From assembly GCA_002964805.2 (NCBI GenBank), contig PUDQ02000047.1, positions 124,001 to 188,000 on the forward strand: 64,000 bases of DNA, in the 5' to 3' direction. The notes under the pieces are model-generated. The model was given only the letters and a program-made list of their open reading frames with translations, searched no databases and was not told the origin of the DNA. Of the stretch, positions 11,002-23,564 are shown piece by piece. The translations under genes and the position numbers were made by a program. Every line of letters starts with the position of its first letter. Positions within the stretch are counted from its first letter, which is position 1. The DNA is from Trametes villosa (Eukaryota > Basidiomycota > Agaricomycetes > Polyporales > Polyporaceae).

Positions 11002-12827
11002 TCATCGGTAAGACAGCGGCTCGTGGATGATGAGCGCACGGGAGTCCCTATGAGGGCCGTCAGCTCCTATGTGCGCCGTCGAGACGCACGAGGGACACTC
11101 ACAACGCGTACTGCGAGTAGCGCTCAATGGCTGGACCGCGCCGCCACTCCGGATAGTAGAGCACCCAAGAGGCGCCGTGTTGCACGTGCACCGGCAGCGC
11201 GAGGTACTCGAAGCACTCGCTCTCCCGGAAGAGCCGGATGAGCTCTTTTCCACGCTCGTCGCGAGTGAGTTCGCGCCCCGCCCCGTTGTTGCGCGTCGGC
11301 GTCCACTGGTTGAAGATGGGATCCTCGATGTCAACGTTGAGATAAAGCGCGCGCAGGTACTTGATCGCCATCAGACGTTCGACAATCTGCAGCTGAAGTC
11401 GCACGGGCATGAGCTCAACGGGAAAATTAATGCCGCCGTGGAAAGGAGACTCACGTAGGGGACCTCATCGTCCGGAGATGTCCTGTAGCGGTGCAGCTCC
11501 AGCTCTTGGAGGAGGGGAAATGCGCGTGAAAGGTGCTGGAGAAGGTCGTCTTCGGCATCGTCAACCTCGTATACGAGCTCCAAGACCGAGAGCAAAGGCG
11601 CGGAGATGCGCTTGAGGGTGGCAAGACACTCAGACGCGGAGAGGATCGGGTATGCGGTGGGGACCTCGTCAGGACTGTATCTGCGCCGGAAGTAATGCCG
11701 CGGGCCATCGCGAAGGGAGAGGGACCTCAGGCCATCCCCAAGACAAGAGAAGATCGGATCGTTGGGGTTGGGGTACGAGAGAGTCAACGAGCGTAGGCAG
11801 TAGCTCGTTTCAAGGGGCGCGCGGAGGAGGAGCGGGCGAGGTATGTTTGGCAGCTGCATGGCTCTGGTCGTAAGGGAACGGAGGTTCGGCATGCGTGGGA
11901 GCAGTCGAGCGATGGAATGACATTGCTTCGGATCCGTGTATCGTCCGGCGAGCATCAACGTGTGCATGCGAGGCCAGTCTAGTTCGGCCATCTCCAGGAG
12001 AGGAGCGGTCTCGACGGGGAGGGCGAGCGACTCGGCGGTGGCAGACATGGCGAGGACAATGGCGCGGAGGTAGCTCCTCTCCTGGGCGTACGTCGGCTGT
12101 AAGCTCACTCCCTGCCCTTCATTTTCGTTGACACGCCACTGCGCCAGCAGGTATGAGAAGTGGGTCAACCGGCAGGTGCGTAGCGGAAGGTCCGAGGGGG
12201 TCGGTAGCGGTGCGCACCTCCACATGGCACCGGCGCCTAGAGATATAGACGTGATCGTAGGATGTGCCATGCATTTCATCAAGGCAGACCAGGGCACGCC
12301 TCCAGCGGCACGCAGAAATACGACGGAACGTAGGGCCGGGAAGTAGTCCAAGTGCCAGCCGAACTCAGGGGGAGGGGCGGAAGTGTCGCAGTAATCGAAC
12401 GGCGGAACAAGCGCGACTTCATAGTAGCCGCACGCACGAAGCTGGTCGATCGAGTAATATGCCCAGGAATATTGAAGATGCCTTTGCAAAGGGTGGGTAC
12501 GTTAGGATACGAAAGGGCGACGGGACTGCGGGACTTGCTCACCTAACGTATGTGCGGATTGCCTCGGGAGGTACCCCAAGATGGGCTGTCCGAACCCGGC
12601 AGGTGCGAAACAGAATGGGCATACAGGCTGAGCGTATGCGCTTCGAGGTGGTGGACAGCCTTTTCAGAGTGTAATTTCGTACATTGGGGACGCTCGTAAG
12701 AGTCGCGACTTGCTCCAGAATGGCGTTCAGAACGTCCTCATTAAGACTATGCAGCCTAAAGGGAGTGAGCAAAACTAGTGAGAACCATCCCGTTAACTTC
12801 CTACCTGCCAGCGCTTGTCATAGCCAT
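11002..12827 (-). CDS. F-box/LRR-like protein C (class II)
   Basis: Exons 12827-12805, 12755-12543, 12481-11455, 11392-11103 and 11047-11002 close in frame to 532 aa (530 if the second ATG at 12821 is used, which gives the 17-nt first exon seen in B and G). The F-box region reads SLNEDVLNAILEQV and then RIRSACMPILF. The repeat exon carries GVPWSALMKCMAHPTITSI, SLALPVETAPLLEM, LSLSYPNPNDPIFS-type units and RHYFRRRYS. The C-terminal exon has YLRALYLNVDI and CFEYLALPVH, and the tail is LDSRALIIHE. It is closest to G: both share the LPLRTCRLTHFSY-like and AQERSYLRAIVLAMSATAES-like blocks almost unchanged, so C and G form a separate duplicate pair from B and E. Confidence 0.87.
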
Positions 12828-14331
12828 GGTGTCCTATGTTCGCCGCGGCAAAAGCGTGAATGTTGGATGAGGGGGGTGGGGTGAAGTGGGTTCCAGTTGC
12901 ACTGCGGTTGCGAGAAGAGTCCGGCGGTTAGCCCTTCGGTTTCGGAATCGAGTCAAACCCGATTATGTCGCGAGGGAATTAGCACGCTGGTATGGGCAAG
13001 GAAAACGCCAGATGAACGGAAGAACGGACAAAGGAGGAGTCCGACGCAGCTCAAGAGGCCTAACAGGCCCTAATCATGAATAACTTTTCCGTAGGTGAGC
13101 CAGACCAAGGCAATGCGGCCGAAGAGAATGAATATCTGAATATCGGCATAAATTGTTCCAGCGACCATGACCAAGCATGGCCAAATAATAAGCGCCACCC
13201 ACCCGAGCGCGCCAGCTCATATGGTTTCGCCCTGTTTCGCCTGGAAGTTCAGTATGTACCCGAACGTTCCCAGTGCCCCCTCCCTCTGTCTACTGAAACC
13301 TGGTATGTACCCGCTCTGGAATACAAACCGTATTGAAATCTGGGACTGCATTGAATCTCTGCAATGGGCGCATGACGAACTTGTGAACGTCCGTAAGGAT
13401 GCAGATCATTCGACAACCGGCGTTTGAAGCGCACATTGCCCGGGGACTCGAGTGAATAGTGATGCTTGGTAGCGCTTTCAGTGAGTCGTTCCGCGCGTAT
13501 CAGCTCTTATGCCCCTCTGAGACCGAGCTCGCGGTTGGCTACTAATACTATCACGGCACCGGGTGACAGTACTTGACACAATGCTTATCCCTGCGTCGAG
13601 ACGTGGTACGTTGCCTTCAAGTTTCACTCTCAACCTGAGCCGACATCCTAACGGCGAATGATACCTTCTCAAACGCTTCAGGTACTAGTCGGAACCCACG
13701 AATATGCAGCATATGCTCGCTAAGTGCGCCAATGCAGAACGGTGCTCTATATACGTATAAAACACAGCGTCACCCGGAATTTCACTGCTGACTCGGATTT
13801 GTTCAGTGCCGGCGTACGTGCGATTCCTCGTGAGGGGCCGTGTCAGATCCATGCTAAGCCAGACACAACTCCCCACATCTTACTATAGATCCGAAAAGGA
13901 GTGCTGTAACCCCAACGCCAATAGCTTTCCCCTCGAAGATCGCATCGCGCACGCGCCTCTAGCACCGCGCACGCCCATTCTACCCGCGTTCATCAATGGC
14001 AGCCCATGAACGCTTCTCTGGACTCGCATGCCTATGAGAGGCAAACACCGCGGCGACTCGGACAATGAGGCTTTCGGGATTTGTCCCACGTCTTCGCGTG
14101 CCGTTCCCACCGTCACGGCTCATCCCATGATCGCCAAAGAGCGTAGTGAGAATAAGCACGAGGGCGCACGATTGCCATCGATCTCATCTCGTCCCCCCTC
14201 CGCTCTCCACTCGCTCAGTCCGCACCTCGCCTTCAAGCCACCACCCCGGATCATCGAATGTCAGTGCTAGAACTGTGAGATCATGGGGTATGGTGATCGT
14301 GCTAACAACTTTCCTCGGGGATTTTGACAGC
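12828..14331. other. Intergenic between F-box C and the HET gene
   Basis: About 1.5 kb with no family-like open frame. It should hold the divergent promoters of C (-) and the HET gene (+). Confidence 0.5.
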
Positions 14332-17298
14332 ATGCCGCGCTTTCTGAACACAGAGACGGGATTCTTTGTGTGGAAGAACAGTGCGAAAACGACCACCTAT
14401 GCGATTCTGTCCCACACCTGGAGGTCGGAGGCTGAAGGCGGCGAACAGACTTATGAGGACGTCCGGAAAATCCAGGAATCCGTAAGGAGCAGTGAAGGCC
14501 CAGGTGAGGAACCCCGCTCGGTGCTCGACCATCCGGACATATCAGACAAGATCAAGGAGGCTTGCCGGCTTGCCTGCGACTCCGGCTTCCTGCTCATGTG
14601 GATAGATTCGTGCTGCATCGACAAGTCAAGCAGCGCGGAACTATCAGAAGCGATCAACTCGATGTACGAGTGGTACCGATTGTCGGACGTATGCTACGTC
14701 TATCTTGTCGACGTCGAGGAGAAGGCCGACTTCGAGAACAGTAGATGGCATAAGAGGGGCTGGACGCTTCAAGAGCTCATTGCTCCGGGCAGCGTCTTCT
14801 TCTTCAGCGCCGACTGGTGTCTTGTGGGCACGAAGATGAGCCTCGCGGCGCAACTCAGTCTCCTGACGGGAATCGACCACGACCTCCTCCTAGGGGACGC
14901 TCCCCTGAGTTCGATCAGCGTAGCGCGCAGACTGTCATGGGCCGCAAATCGGGAGACCACTCGCGTCGAGGACCGGGCGTACTCGCTCCTGGGCATATTC
15001 GGCGTGCACTTGTCCCCGATCTACGGGGAGGGGACCAATGCCTTCGTCCGCCTCCAAGAGGAGATCATCAAGACTATCCCCGACCAGAGCATCTTCGCAT
15101 GGGGGCACAGCTGCGTTCTACAATCTCCAGGATGGGCGGTCACGCGCAAACCTGCCATCGTCACGGGAAACTCCGCATGTCACCTCCTCGCGTCTTCTCC
15201 CGATAGCTTCCGCGACACCGCCAACATCACTCCCTTGTCCCCATCCAAGTTCGCTGCGCGGCTGGGAAGAATTGGGCAGTCTCTCACGCCGCCGTCGCTC
15301 CACTGTATTTTTACCCCGGAGGGCGTCCAGATCGATGTCGTTTGCGTCGACTTCTTGCAGACGCACCCTCTACCAGACGCTATAGATCCGACGGAGGCCA
15401 CCAACCCAACCGAGTTCAGGATCTGCCGCGAATGTCTCGCTTTGGGCCGTGCTCATCAACTGGCGCTCCTGAGGTGTCAGGACGAGGACGGCTCCCTCGT
15501 CGCCTTGCCTTTGTGCCGTCCGTCGGAAGGCGAGGTGCAGCGGACCATCGTGCTTGGACTCTCCGGCCTATGCTGCACGTGCGCCGTGTCCAATCTGCTT
15601 GGGCAATACCCACCCTACCGCACCGTGCGGATCACTCAGGGGGCGATGGAAGCACTGCGAGATCACACTCTTCCCGCCCCTATCACCGTTTTTCTCCTGC
15701 GCTCTATTCCGCTTGGCCCGTTTTCCAAGAGCGCCCACTCCGACTTCGCCCTACCTGAAGGGAACTTCATCAACCTGTGGAATGTGCCGGGCAAAGTGGA
15801 TGCGTCCCCCGAGAACTGCGTCCAGTTCCTCATCCCTGCATGGACCAGGGCCGCAATCCTCTCCTCTGGTGGCTTCCTCACCGACTTCAGAGTCGAGCGC
15901 CCTCCGACAAAGCAGACAGTCATACTGACGGCCCACTTGAGCATCAACTTCGGCAGGATGCTGCCGATTCCCTCCCGCCGGCGTTGGGGCGAGCAGTGTC
16001 TCTTCATCGAGCTCGCTCTCGTCCGTGTCCCTAGAGCTTATGTCATTGTTACAGGCGAGGATACATTTGCGAAGTTCTCCGTCAAGAACGTCTTCAGCAC
16101 GATACACGAGCAATCACCGCTTCCGGATCCGGTGGACGGCCAGCCTCCGCAGACACCACCACCCATCCCTGAGCACTCCCACATTCACGACATCGAAGCC
16201 CCGTGGCCGGACAAGAGCGATGGCACTTACACCACCCAGTTTCACAGCGTCGGCACCACACGACGCGTCCTCGCGAAAGCGGACTTCATCTGCCACGCTG
16301 CCCACGACGACTGGGACAAGGAGGAGTCCCTAGTGAGGTCGCTGCGGATCACTTTGGAACGCACCAACGTCAGCGCGACCGTCGTCGACACAAAGACCGC
16401 GTGGTTCTGCGTTGAGATGTCCGACGAATACATCATGTCCGCTGCGCCGGACGATTACGAAGCCCTCCTCGCAGCTCGCCGGTCTTTTTCGGTTACCGAA
16501 GTCTTCGTGATTTCTTATCCTGCTGCCAGCCGGACCAATGTCGCACCGGGAAGGTCGAATGTCGTGCGAGCAGGCAACATTCCAGACCAATCCACCTTTG
16601 TATGTTACCCTGTCTTCCATCCTGGCACACGACTTGTTCTGACACTTTGGGCCACACTGCGCAGCCCCAGGAGAAACCAAGGGTGGCGCATTCAGCGACC
16701 AAGGCGGCCACCAGTAGTCACGGCCGTAGCGCGTCATCGCACACGCAGGCTACTCCCAGCTTGGGGTCACACTCTGCTAGTGCGCCGCGTGATGATTCCG
16801 CTTTGGCCAAAGATAATGGACTGACAGCTTCTGTGAGCCCCTATGACTCTTCTGCAGTCGCAAGGAGACTACTGACAGCACCATCACGGTCTGAAAAGTT
16901 TGAATACGCATCCTCTTCCAACTCGTCGCGTCCAGCGATCGACAGTACGACGGCGGTGGAGTCGTCAAGTTCAAGCTCAAGTCCGCGGACAGGATCGGGA
17001 ACCACAATGTATCTCGTCCGCCGCCTCGGGGCGCGATACCCCTCCACATTATCGCTTCTCCCGCCTGGGCAGTGATATCGAACGCCGTCGCGCGAGATGG
17101 ATGCTCCTCGGCAGGTGAAAGGTGCCCGGCCTACGTACGTATCGCGCTTGGTCCCTAGCGCTCTAGCGGGCCTATGCATCACTCAAATATCCACGTTGTG
17201 GAAGACGAGCTTCCGCCGGGCCCACCCTTGGCATGGACGGCGTGCTCGCGGTATACGACGTCAACCCACTCGATCGCCTTCTTACGAGCGCGCACTAG
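14332..17298 (+). CDS. HET-domain (heterokaryon incompatibility) protein
   Basis: The start at 14332 gives MPRFLNTETG, the usual opening of HET proteins in mushrooms. The HET domain covers roughly residues 20-165 with YAILSHTW, WIDSCCID, SSAELSEAINSMY, WYRLSDVCYVYL and WHKRGWTLQELIAP, followed by the common RLSWAANRETTRVEDRAYSL and PIYGEGTNAF segments. HET domains trigger cell death in non-self recognition in filamentous fungi. Exon 1 runs to 16599; I place further exons at 16665-16888, 16936-17138 and 17210-17298, giving 927 aa with natural-looking ends (VVKFKLKSADRIGNH, MDGVLAVYDVNPLDRL). A simpler two-exon reading stops at 17075. The last two splice choices are the weakest part. No transmembrane or NACHT module is seen. 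Confidence 0.85.
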
Positions 17299-17479
17299 AC
17301 GGATTCTCGTGCGCGTAACATGCAATCATTCCGGTCGTCGCGCCGTTACACCCCCGTTCTTTCACGCTATGAGCCACGTCCCACATCTCCCTTTTCTTAG
17401 CTCTGAACCACTGCTTCAAGCGTTTACTACCTCTTCTACCACTCACTTCATTGTTCGGTCTATATCCCCACCCACGATC

Positions 17480-17690
17480 AAGCTAATTTTTGTATATTTA
17501 CTCGCTACCCTCTATGTTGCTGCTTTCGTGCCGACCCAATACCCCCGTCCCAGCCCGTACGTCTTCCCGCTCCGACATCGTCCTGCCTCCTCGCAGTCTT
17601 GTGAACGCTCCGGATGAGGCTCCATGCATGCGTATCTCGAATATGTACACGGATACACTCAATACGTTCTCACCAGCGCCAGCAGCGATG
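17480..17690 (-). repeat. mcm4 3' flank copy 2
   Basis: This is similar to the reverse complement of the intact mcm4 downstream region: a TATGTTGCTGCTTTCGTG-like block, GTGAACGCTCCGG and a CAATACGTTCTCACCAGCGCC-like block occur in the same order. It directly adjoins the second mcm4 fragment. Confidence 0.7.
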
Positions 17691-18040
17691 CCGTAACGGA
17701 CATACTGAGGCCTTGCATGACGTACGAACGCATTGACGAATACGATGACGGACGGCGCACACTGCTGCCCGAGCCCGTCCGCCCAGCGCACGTCCCGCGT
17801 CCCGCCGCTCTTATTGAGCATGCCGAACACCGTGCGGCGCAGGTCCATGCGTAGCTTCCGCGTCTGGCGTCCAACTCCAGTGTCGAAGCAGCCCATGTCG
17901 ATCTCGCTCGTCGTCGGATGGAGCACGCTCGTGTTAGGTCTCGCGCACGAGCGGGAACGTCTCCTGCGAGTCCACGAGATCACCATAGGCGGAACGCGGC
18001 GGACATACCCACACGCGGTCGTGCGCCTCCATCCTTCTAC
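17690..18040 (-). pseudogene. Decayed mcm4 3'-end copy 2
   Basis: The minus strand keeps stretches of the MCM4 C-terminus: PTTSEIDMGCFDTGVGRQ, LRMDLRRTVFGMLNKSGGTR and VRWAD. Upstream, CTCGTGGAC..CAGGAGACGTTCC aligns to the helicase segment [11 protein letters not shown] missing base before the NTS motif breaks the frame (GAGACC then TAACACG). After WAD the part encoding VSTADFQEV is lost and replaced by flank-like sequence. It is more diverged than the copy at 10.4 kb. No protease remnant could be found next to it. Confidence 0.75.
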
Positions 18041-18668
18041 CCTGTCTGCGCCCCTTTCCATCCACTGCCCGCCGGCATGGCTGCGTGCGCGTTTGAAGAC
18101 GGCGTGCCCGGCGGGCTGCGCGCGAGGCGGCGGGGCGTGCAGGGAAGAAGGCGCTCGCAGTGTGTCAACGTCAAGGCGTTCGCAGCACGCCCCGGCGGGA
18201 CGCGCGTGCGTTCCGACGGACCCGTTGGACGCGTGTGCACAGGCGGAGGGGCGCGCGGATGAACGCTCTTTGGCCCTATGTATGCCATCGCGCGCGCTAG
18301 CCAGTCTGAAAGCCGCCAAGTTGCTCGGCCTTCGCTGTCGTCTTCTAGACAATCCGAATGTGAGCCCGTTCGAGCAATCCGAATGAACGGCTCGTTGCGG
18401 CGTGGCACGTCCGGGTGGACGCCGGCGTCTAAAGTTATATACTGCGGTCCTCAGAAGTGTCAGCAAGGAGCCTACGGCGATCGGAAGGCAAGACGACACT
18501 ATTAATTGCCACACGACGGCCTCTGGAAACTTGCTACAGCGGTGACGGGCAGTCTAGTAAGATGTGAGCGTACAGCTCATCCCTGCGGGGAGCGACGAGG
18601 GCAGGAGGTCCCTGAGCGCGAAGTCAGCACAGGTCATGAAGCGGGATGGAAGGAGATTTCGAGGGAAC
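18041..18668. other. Intergenic, no gene seen
   Basis: Between the mcm4 fragment and the 3' end of F-box D. It may contain a short last exon of D (see that entry). Confidence 0.4.
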
Positions 18669-20529
18669 TCACCTATTACTCATCGACGTATCGAATACGG
18701 GCTCGCGTTCGGATCGGCGCGAGCGGAGGAGCCAAAGCCAGGAGGTCGGCCAAACCGCGCGGTGCAGGAGAGCGACGCCCTCGAGCGTGCGACACGCCTC
18801 CATGGCGTCCAGGATCTCCCATCCATGGTCCGCCAGGCGCGGACGCCACGACTTGTGCACACGGAAAATGGCGTCGCCTTCGCCGAGGTCGCCAGCTTCG
18901 TTGTACTCTCCTGGTTCAACTGTGAAATCCAGGTGAAGGCGTAGTGTGACGAGGGACGAAAGCCTCGAAAGGGTGCGCGCGATATGTTGCTATATGAGAG
19001 AATGATGAGAATTGGAATGTATGTACACTCGGCTGTGAATAGGTGCAACGTACGTGGTCTACGATCTCGTCCGGGGAGCGACGGTAGCGATGTATCTGGA
19101 GATGTCGCAGTCTCGGAAAATGCTGGGCCACGGAGACGAGCAGATCGTGGTCTGCATCGTCCGCGCGGTAGACAAGTTCCAGCGTTATCAAGCCGGGTGC
19201 TTGGACGCGTCGCAGCACGGTAAGCGCTTCGGTCGCGGAAAGGATGGGCGACTGCCACTTGCTGACGTCCCCCTCGGCAACGACCGCGTAGTGCCTGGGC
19301 CAGTCGCGGAGCGAGAGATGTGTGAGGTCCGGGAACGGGACTGAGAAGAGAGGATCGTCAGGGTGGGGATGTGCGATGACGAGACCACGAAGGTTGTGTA
19401 GCGGCCTAGACTTCGACGGCGCTTCGCGGTTGAGGAAGCAGCATCGGGACGTGGCGCGCCGAGGCAGCGCAGCGACGATGGCCAGATTGCGGAGGTCTGG
19501 CATCCGGGGTAACATGGATCGAACGTGTTTCTCGGCTCGGCTTGTCTTTATAGTGAAATAACCTCCGATACACAGGTCCTGCAGAATGGGCCAGTCAACA
19601 GTCGACATGACCAGGAGGGGTGCCGAGCGCACAGGCAACGAGAGTGATCGCGCCGACAAGTGCATCCCGAGGATCAAGACCTTGAGACAAGCCTTCTCGA
19701 GAGCGATCTCAGCCGCCGAGGTTCCTCTGCCTTGGACACACCTGTAGCGACTCGGAACGGACGGTAAAGAGGTCGCGTAAGACAAGTGTTGGAGGTTCAA
19801 AGCGGCCGAGCTAGTATCGTCCGGGTAACGGGGGATGTGCCTGAAGGCTGCCGTGTCGGAGAAGGAAATTGAGGTGACCTGGGGGAAGCTGAGGACTTGG
19901 TTCAACAGCTCCCATGGTATACCATTTGCCGCGTATTCGAACGTGACCGACCACAGACGGGGCAGGTGGCGCAGCACTGTCCCGAGATCGAGTATGGCTT
20001 GTGGCTGAAAACTTTTCCCAGTTTCAAATGTTTGCTTGATTGACGATAGTAAGAGTATACGGCGGACAGTCGACTTACAGGTCATGGCATCGGATCCAGA
20101 TAACGTTGAGATGACTGTCAACGGTCGTCAGAGCCGTGGTAGCTGAAGGAAGGGAGACTGAGATTACCGCGCGTACGGACGCACAGTATGAGGAGGCCCT
20201 GAGAACGCCGCCCCACTGCCCGGAACGGTACATCGCGAGAACAGTGCAGGTAACGAGAGATAACGAAGGCGTCGGCAACAGAGCGAGAGTTGCAATAATG
20301 AACGCCTGGCTCCCGGAAGCAACAGAACCGCCACGATGAGAGCAAAAACGTCCTCGTTGACTACCAGAATCCTGACACAGGTGTAAATCAGTGTGTGTGC
20401 AGGATGTCTCGCGCGAGACCGGACGTACGGAGAAGCCTTGTGAGGCGCCTGAGATGGACTCGCGATCGGAGGGTCGACGCTATGGCTTGCCGGCGATCCG
20501 GAGGCACTCAGATTCGAGCGATCTTCCAT
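18669..20529 (-). CDS. F-box/LRR-like protein D (class I)
   Basis: Exons 20529-20429, 20371-20168, 20114-20079, 20011-19054 and 18989-18669 close in frame to 539 aa. The F-box segment reads VVNEDVFALIVAVLLLP followed by LSLCCRRLRYLSLPALF. The 36-nt third exon is the same length as in A and F. The repeat exon contains IPWELLNQVLSFPQVTSI, SARSLSLPVRSAPLLVM and LSLRDWPRHYAV; the last exon contains IARTLSRLSSLVTLRLHLDF. The coding stop at 18669 directly overlaps a GTGAGT, so an extra short terminal exon is possible here, as in F. D belongs to class I but is more distant from A and F, with a repeat exon of 958 rather than 976 nt. Confidence 0.8.
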
Positions 20530-21068
20530 CTCACGAAGCGTGGTGGAGTCGTACTTTGCGTGGCGCTTCGATGCCCAACCTAAATCGATCGCGAGCGGCG
20601 TTGTAGCTCCGGTGCCTTGCGACTGGAATTGGACCGCGTTCGACGAGAAGCGTCGCCGACAGCAGGCGATCGCCTTCGTGGCGCTCGTTGTGTGGTCTTG
20701 CTTGGTCGTGTATGCAGAGACGCGATCTTGATCTTCTCTCTGAACGGCGCCTACTTAATGGAGCCAGAGCGAACCCGAACCGAACCCGAGCCGCGCGAGT
20801 GAGATGGAGGGCCTATGGGTTCCTAGTGAGGCTGACTAGCTATGCCAGAGTACTCAGCACGCCTCATTCATGAAGGGGCCTACGCAGCAGTGGATACAGC
20901 GATTCTTCAGCGTACCGAAGAAACTGTGAGTGGAAATCACGAGTTCGATTAATTGCAGCAAGCGTGCGGTACTACTGCTCAGCGTTAGCTATGCACCGTA
21001 AAGATAGGGCGCGACGATATGCACGTACCAGTACTCCTCGCCTCCTTAGACGTGTGCGCACATCAAGC
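20530..21068. other. Intergenic upstream of D, downstream of MTG2
   Basis: About 540 bp with no supportable gene; presumably the promoter of D and the terminator region of MTG2. Confidence 0.45.
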
Positions 21069-23564
21069 TCACGACGACGCAGCCTTCCTCTCCCGCGCCT
21101 CCTCGACGTACGTCCGCATCAGCCGCACGACCTTCTTCAGGTTCATGCTGTACTTCGCCGAGATCGGCACCACGTCCAGCGGCCGCTCTTCCACCACCTC
21201 CCCCTCCGCACCCAGCACCGGCACGCGCATCTCCTCCGCCACGAACGCCTCCAGCCGTCTCAACTTCTCCCGCGCCGCCTCCACGTCCGCCTCGGGTGCT
21301 CCCTCGCCTTTCCCGGTGGCGAGCAGGTCGGCCTTATTCGCGACGACGACGCGCGCCTGCGCGCTCATCCCGGGCTTGTACTGCTCGAGCTCCGCGCGGA
21401 GCACGCGCAGCTCGTCCCACGGCGCGGGCGCGGACAGGTCCACGACGTACGCAAGGGCGTGCGAGCGCTCCATCGCGCGCAGGAACGCGTGTCCCAGCCC
21501 GACGTTCTCCGCCGCGCGCTCGATCAGCCCCGGGTTGTCCGCGACGGTGAAGCGGAACGCCTCGAGCTCGTCCTCCGCGCCTGCGGCGAGGCGCGCTTGG
21601 TTGCGCGTCGGGGCGTCCGCGAGCGCGCCGCTGTCGAGCAGCGCGCGCGCGTGCGCCTCCTCGACGAGCGTGTCGTCGTGCACGGCGCCCGCCACGTCCC
21701 CGTCGAACGAGCCGTCCTCCGCGACGCGCACGACCGCGACGATCGGGTTCAGCGTCGTGAACGCGTACCCGGCGACCTCCGTGCGCGCGCGCCCGCCCGT
21801 GAGCGCGCGCAGCAGCGTCGACTTGCCCGCGTTCGGCATACCGACGAGCCCGATGTCCGCGAGGAGCTTGAGCTCGAGCGCGAGCGAGACGCGCTCGCCC
21901 TCCGCGCCGCGCGTCGCCCACTTCGGCGAGCGGTTGTTCGGCGAGAGGAACGCGGGGTTGCCGAGCCCGCCCGCCCCGCCGTGCGCGACGAGGTGGCCCA
22001 TCGGCTCGACGCGGCGGTGGCCGAGCGGCGCGTTCGGGTCCGCCGCCTCCGCCGCCTCCTCGGGCCGGTCGAGGTCGAGGAAGATCGGGTTCTCCGCGCG
22101 TTGGCGACGGAGGCGGCGGCGCTCGCGCTCCTGCGCGAACAGCACGCGCTCGGCGTGCTTGAAGTCCTCGCGCTGCGCGTTGTCGTCCGCGTACTCGGGG
22201 TAGTGCCGCCAGCGCTTCTCGCGCATCTTCGCGCGGCGCTCCTGCGGGCTCAGGCCGTGCAGCGCCTCGGCCTCGGCCTCGTACTCGTTCTTGCTCCGGC
22301 GCGGGTCGTCGGGCGGGAGCTCGCGCACGACGGTGCCGAGGGGCACGCGGATGATGAGTGGGGCAGCGTTTTTGCCGTTCTGCCAGGTCCCTTGGCCGGC
22401 GCCGCCGTGGTCGGCTCGGGGACGGCTGGGTACCGAGGATAGCGTGGTCAGGTGGGGCGTTGGAAGGATGTAGACGTCCCCGCCGCGGCCGCCGTTGCCA
22501 CCTGATGGGGGACCGTAGGGCTTGAAGAGCTCGCGGTGAAAGGCGACACAGCCATCGCCGCCGTTTCCTGCTGGGACTCAACTGATGGCCTCGGAGTCGG
22601 CACAAATGTTATGCATACCTGCGCGAATATGGATGACGGTGTGGTCTAGGAATGTTTGGCCCTACGCACGAAGAACAGGTGAGCTTGTGTTTCAAGATGG
22701 AGTAGGGAAAACTGCGAAAGCGTGGGTGAGCAACGCATGCGGCACGCATAAGCACGTTGATTACGGGACTTCCAGCCATCCTTCCGGATAATATGGGCGC
22801 ACATGTGAGAGAGAACAAGAGACTGGGTAGAGATGCAGTTGGAGGATGTCACTACCACACTGAGTGACCCCATTTTCTAGGTATCCTCGTCGTGTTCTAC
22901 AACGCTTTCTCTTGGAGGCCTTTGGGAATAGTACATTGGACATTTTCGCGAATAAGCTCTCCTGCGTCATAGAACCGCCCGGAACACTTGCGTCCAGCGT
23001 GCAAGAGTCCCTGATCAGGCGGCTCGAACTCAAAGCGGGCCTCGGATATTGAGGAGGCATGGTAGAGCCACCCGGAACGCTCTTTACGCCTCCTCAATCG
23101 ACCTACCTCCCTCGAAACGCAGAACATGCTCCGCGAAATACGTCCAGCAGACAACCAGACGTCCTCGCTCGAACAGCTCGTGGGTCTGTATATCTCCCCG
23201 CAAACACATGGTCCACGGAGGGGGAGTGCACAAAGTTGTTACTCACATTCTGTCTGCGTTTCCAGTCTGTCCTCCGCTTCCTCCGAAGTTCCTCCTCCGA
23301 CAGCTGAGGGGGCCGCTCAGTCTTCGTAGACTGAGTGGACGCGGAGACAGTAGAGGGCCCGGCTTCGGCGGTAGTGCTCATGCAGCATCTTGAGGTGCGA
23401 GCGTGGACCGCAAGACTACGCGCGGGCCCAAGAAGAGAGGAGTAGCGCATCCGGGTCGACGAAGGTGCAGGTGAAGACTCCGAAGCTGAGAGCGCGTCGG
23501 TGGCGGGCGCCTGTAAGCGCCGGAGGCGCGCGAAGAACGAAACGGCCTGTCCTGAAGCACTCAT
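21069..23564 (-). CDS. MTG2: Mitochondrial Obg-family GTPase
   Basis: Three exons (23564-23247, 22661-22619, 22567-21069) give 619 aa. The first 106 residues are Arg/Ser-rich without acidic clusters, as in a mitochondrial presequence, ending in EELRRKRRTDWKRRQ. The Obg fold starts at FLDHTVIHIRA and has the glycine-rich GNGGDGCVAFHRE and PSGGNGGRGGDVYILP. A charged insertion follows. The GTPase domain (about residue 355 on) shows G1 GMPNAGKST, G3 DNPGLI, G4 ANKADLL and SAKYSMNLKKV at the end. Obg proteins such as yeast Mtg2 act in assembly of the large mitochondrial ribosomal subunit. Intron 1 is about 585 bp, unusually long here; the exon 3 acceptor is a tandem CAGCAG, of which the second gives the better IRAGNGGDGC join. 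It shares a 103-bp promoter with mcm4. Confidence 0.92.

Noticed and set aside
16665..17075. HET gene ending at 17075 after two exons
   Set aside because: Possible but gives a Ser-rich nonsense-like tail; splicing at 16888/16936 yields a more natural sequence (KFKLKSADRIGNH). Kept as an alternative.
17498..18514. 338-codon minus-strand frame as a gene
   Set aside because: Contains the decayed mcm4 fragment in its middle; upstream and downstream parts resemble nothing and the fragment itself has a frameshift and deletion.
20964..22442. 492-codon plus-strand open frame
   Set aside because: It is antisense to MTG2 exon 3, made of Arg/Leu repeats typical of the opposite strand of GC-rich coding sequence.
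21334..22605. Second long minus-strand frame (423 codons)
   Set aside because: Out-of-frame shadow of MTG2 with Ala/Arg-rich composition; the Obg motifs are in the other frame.
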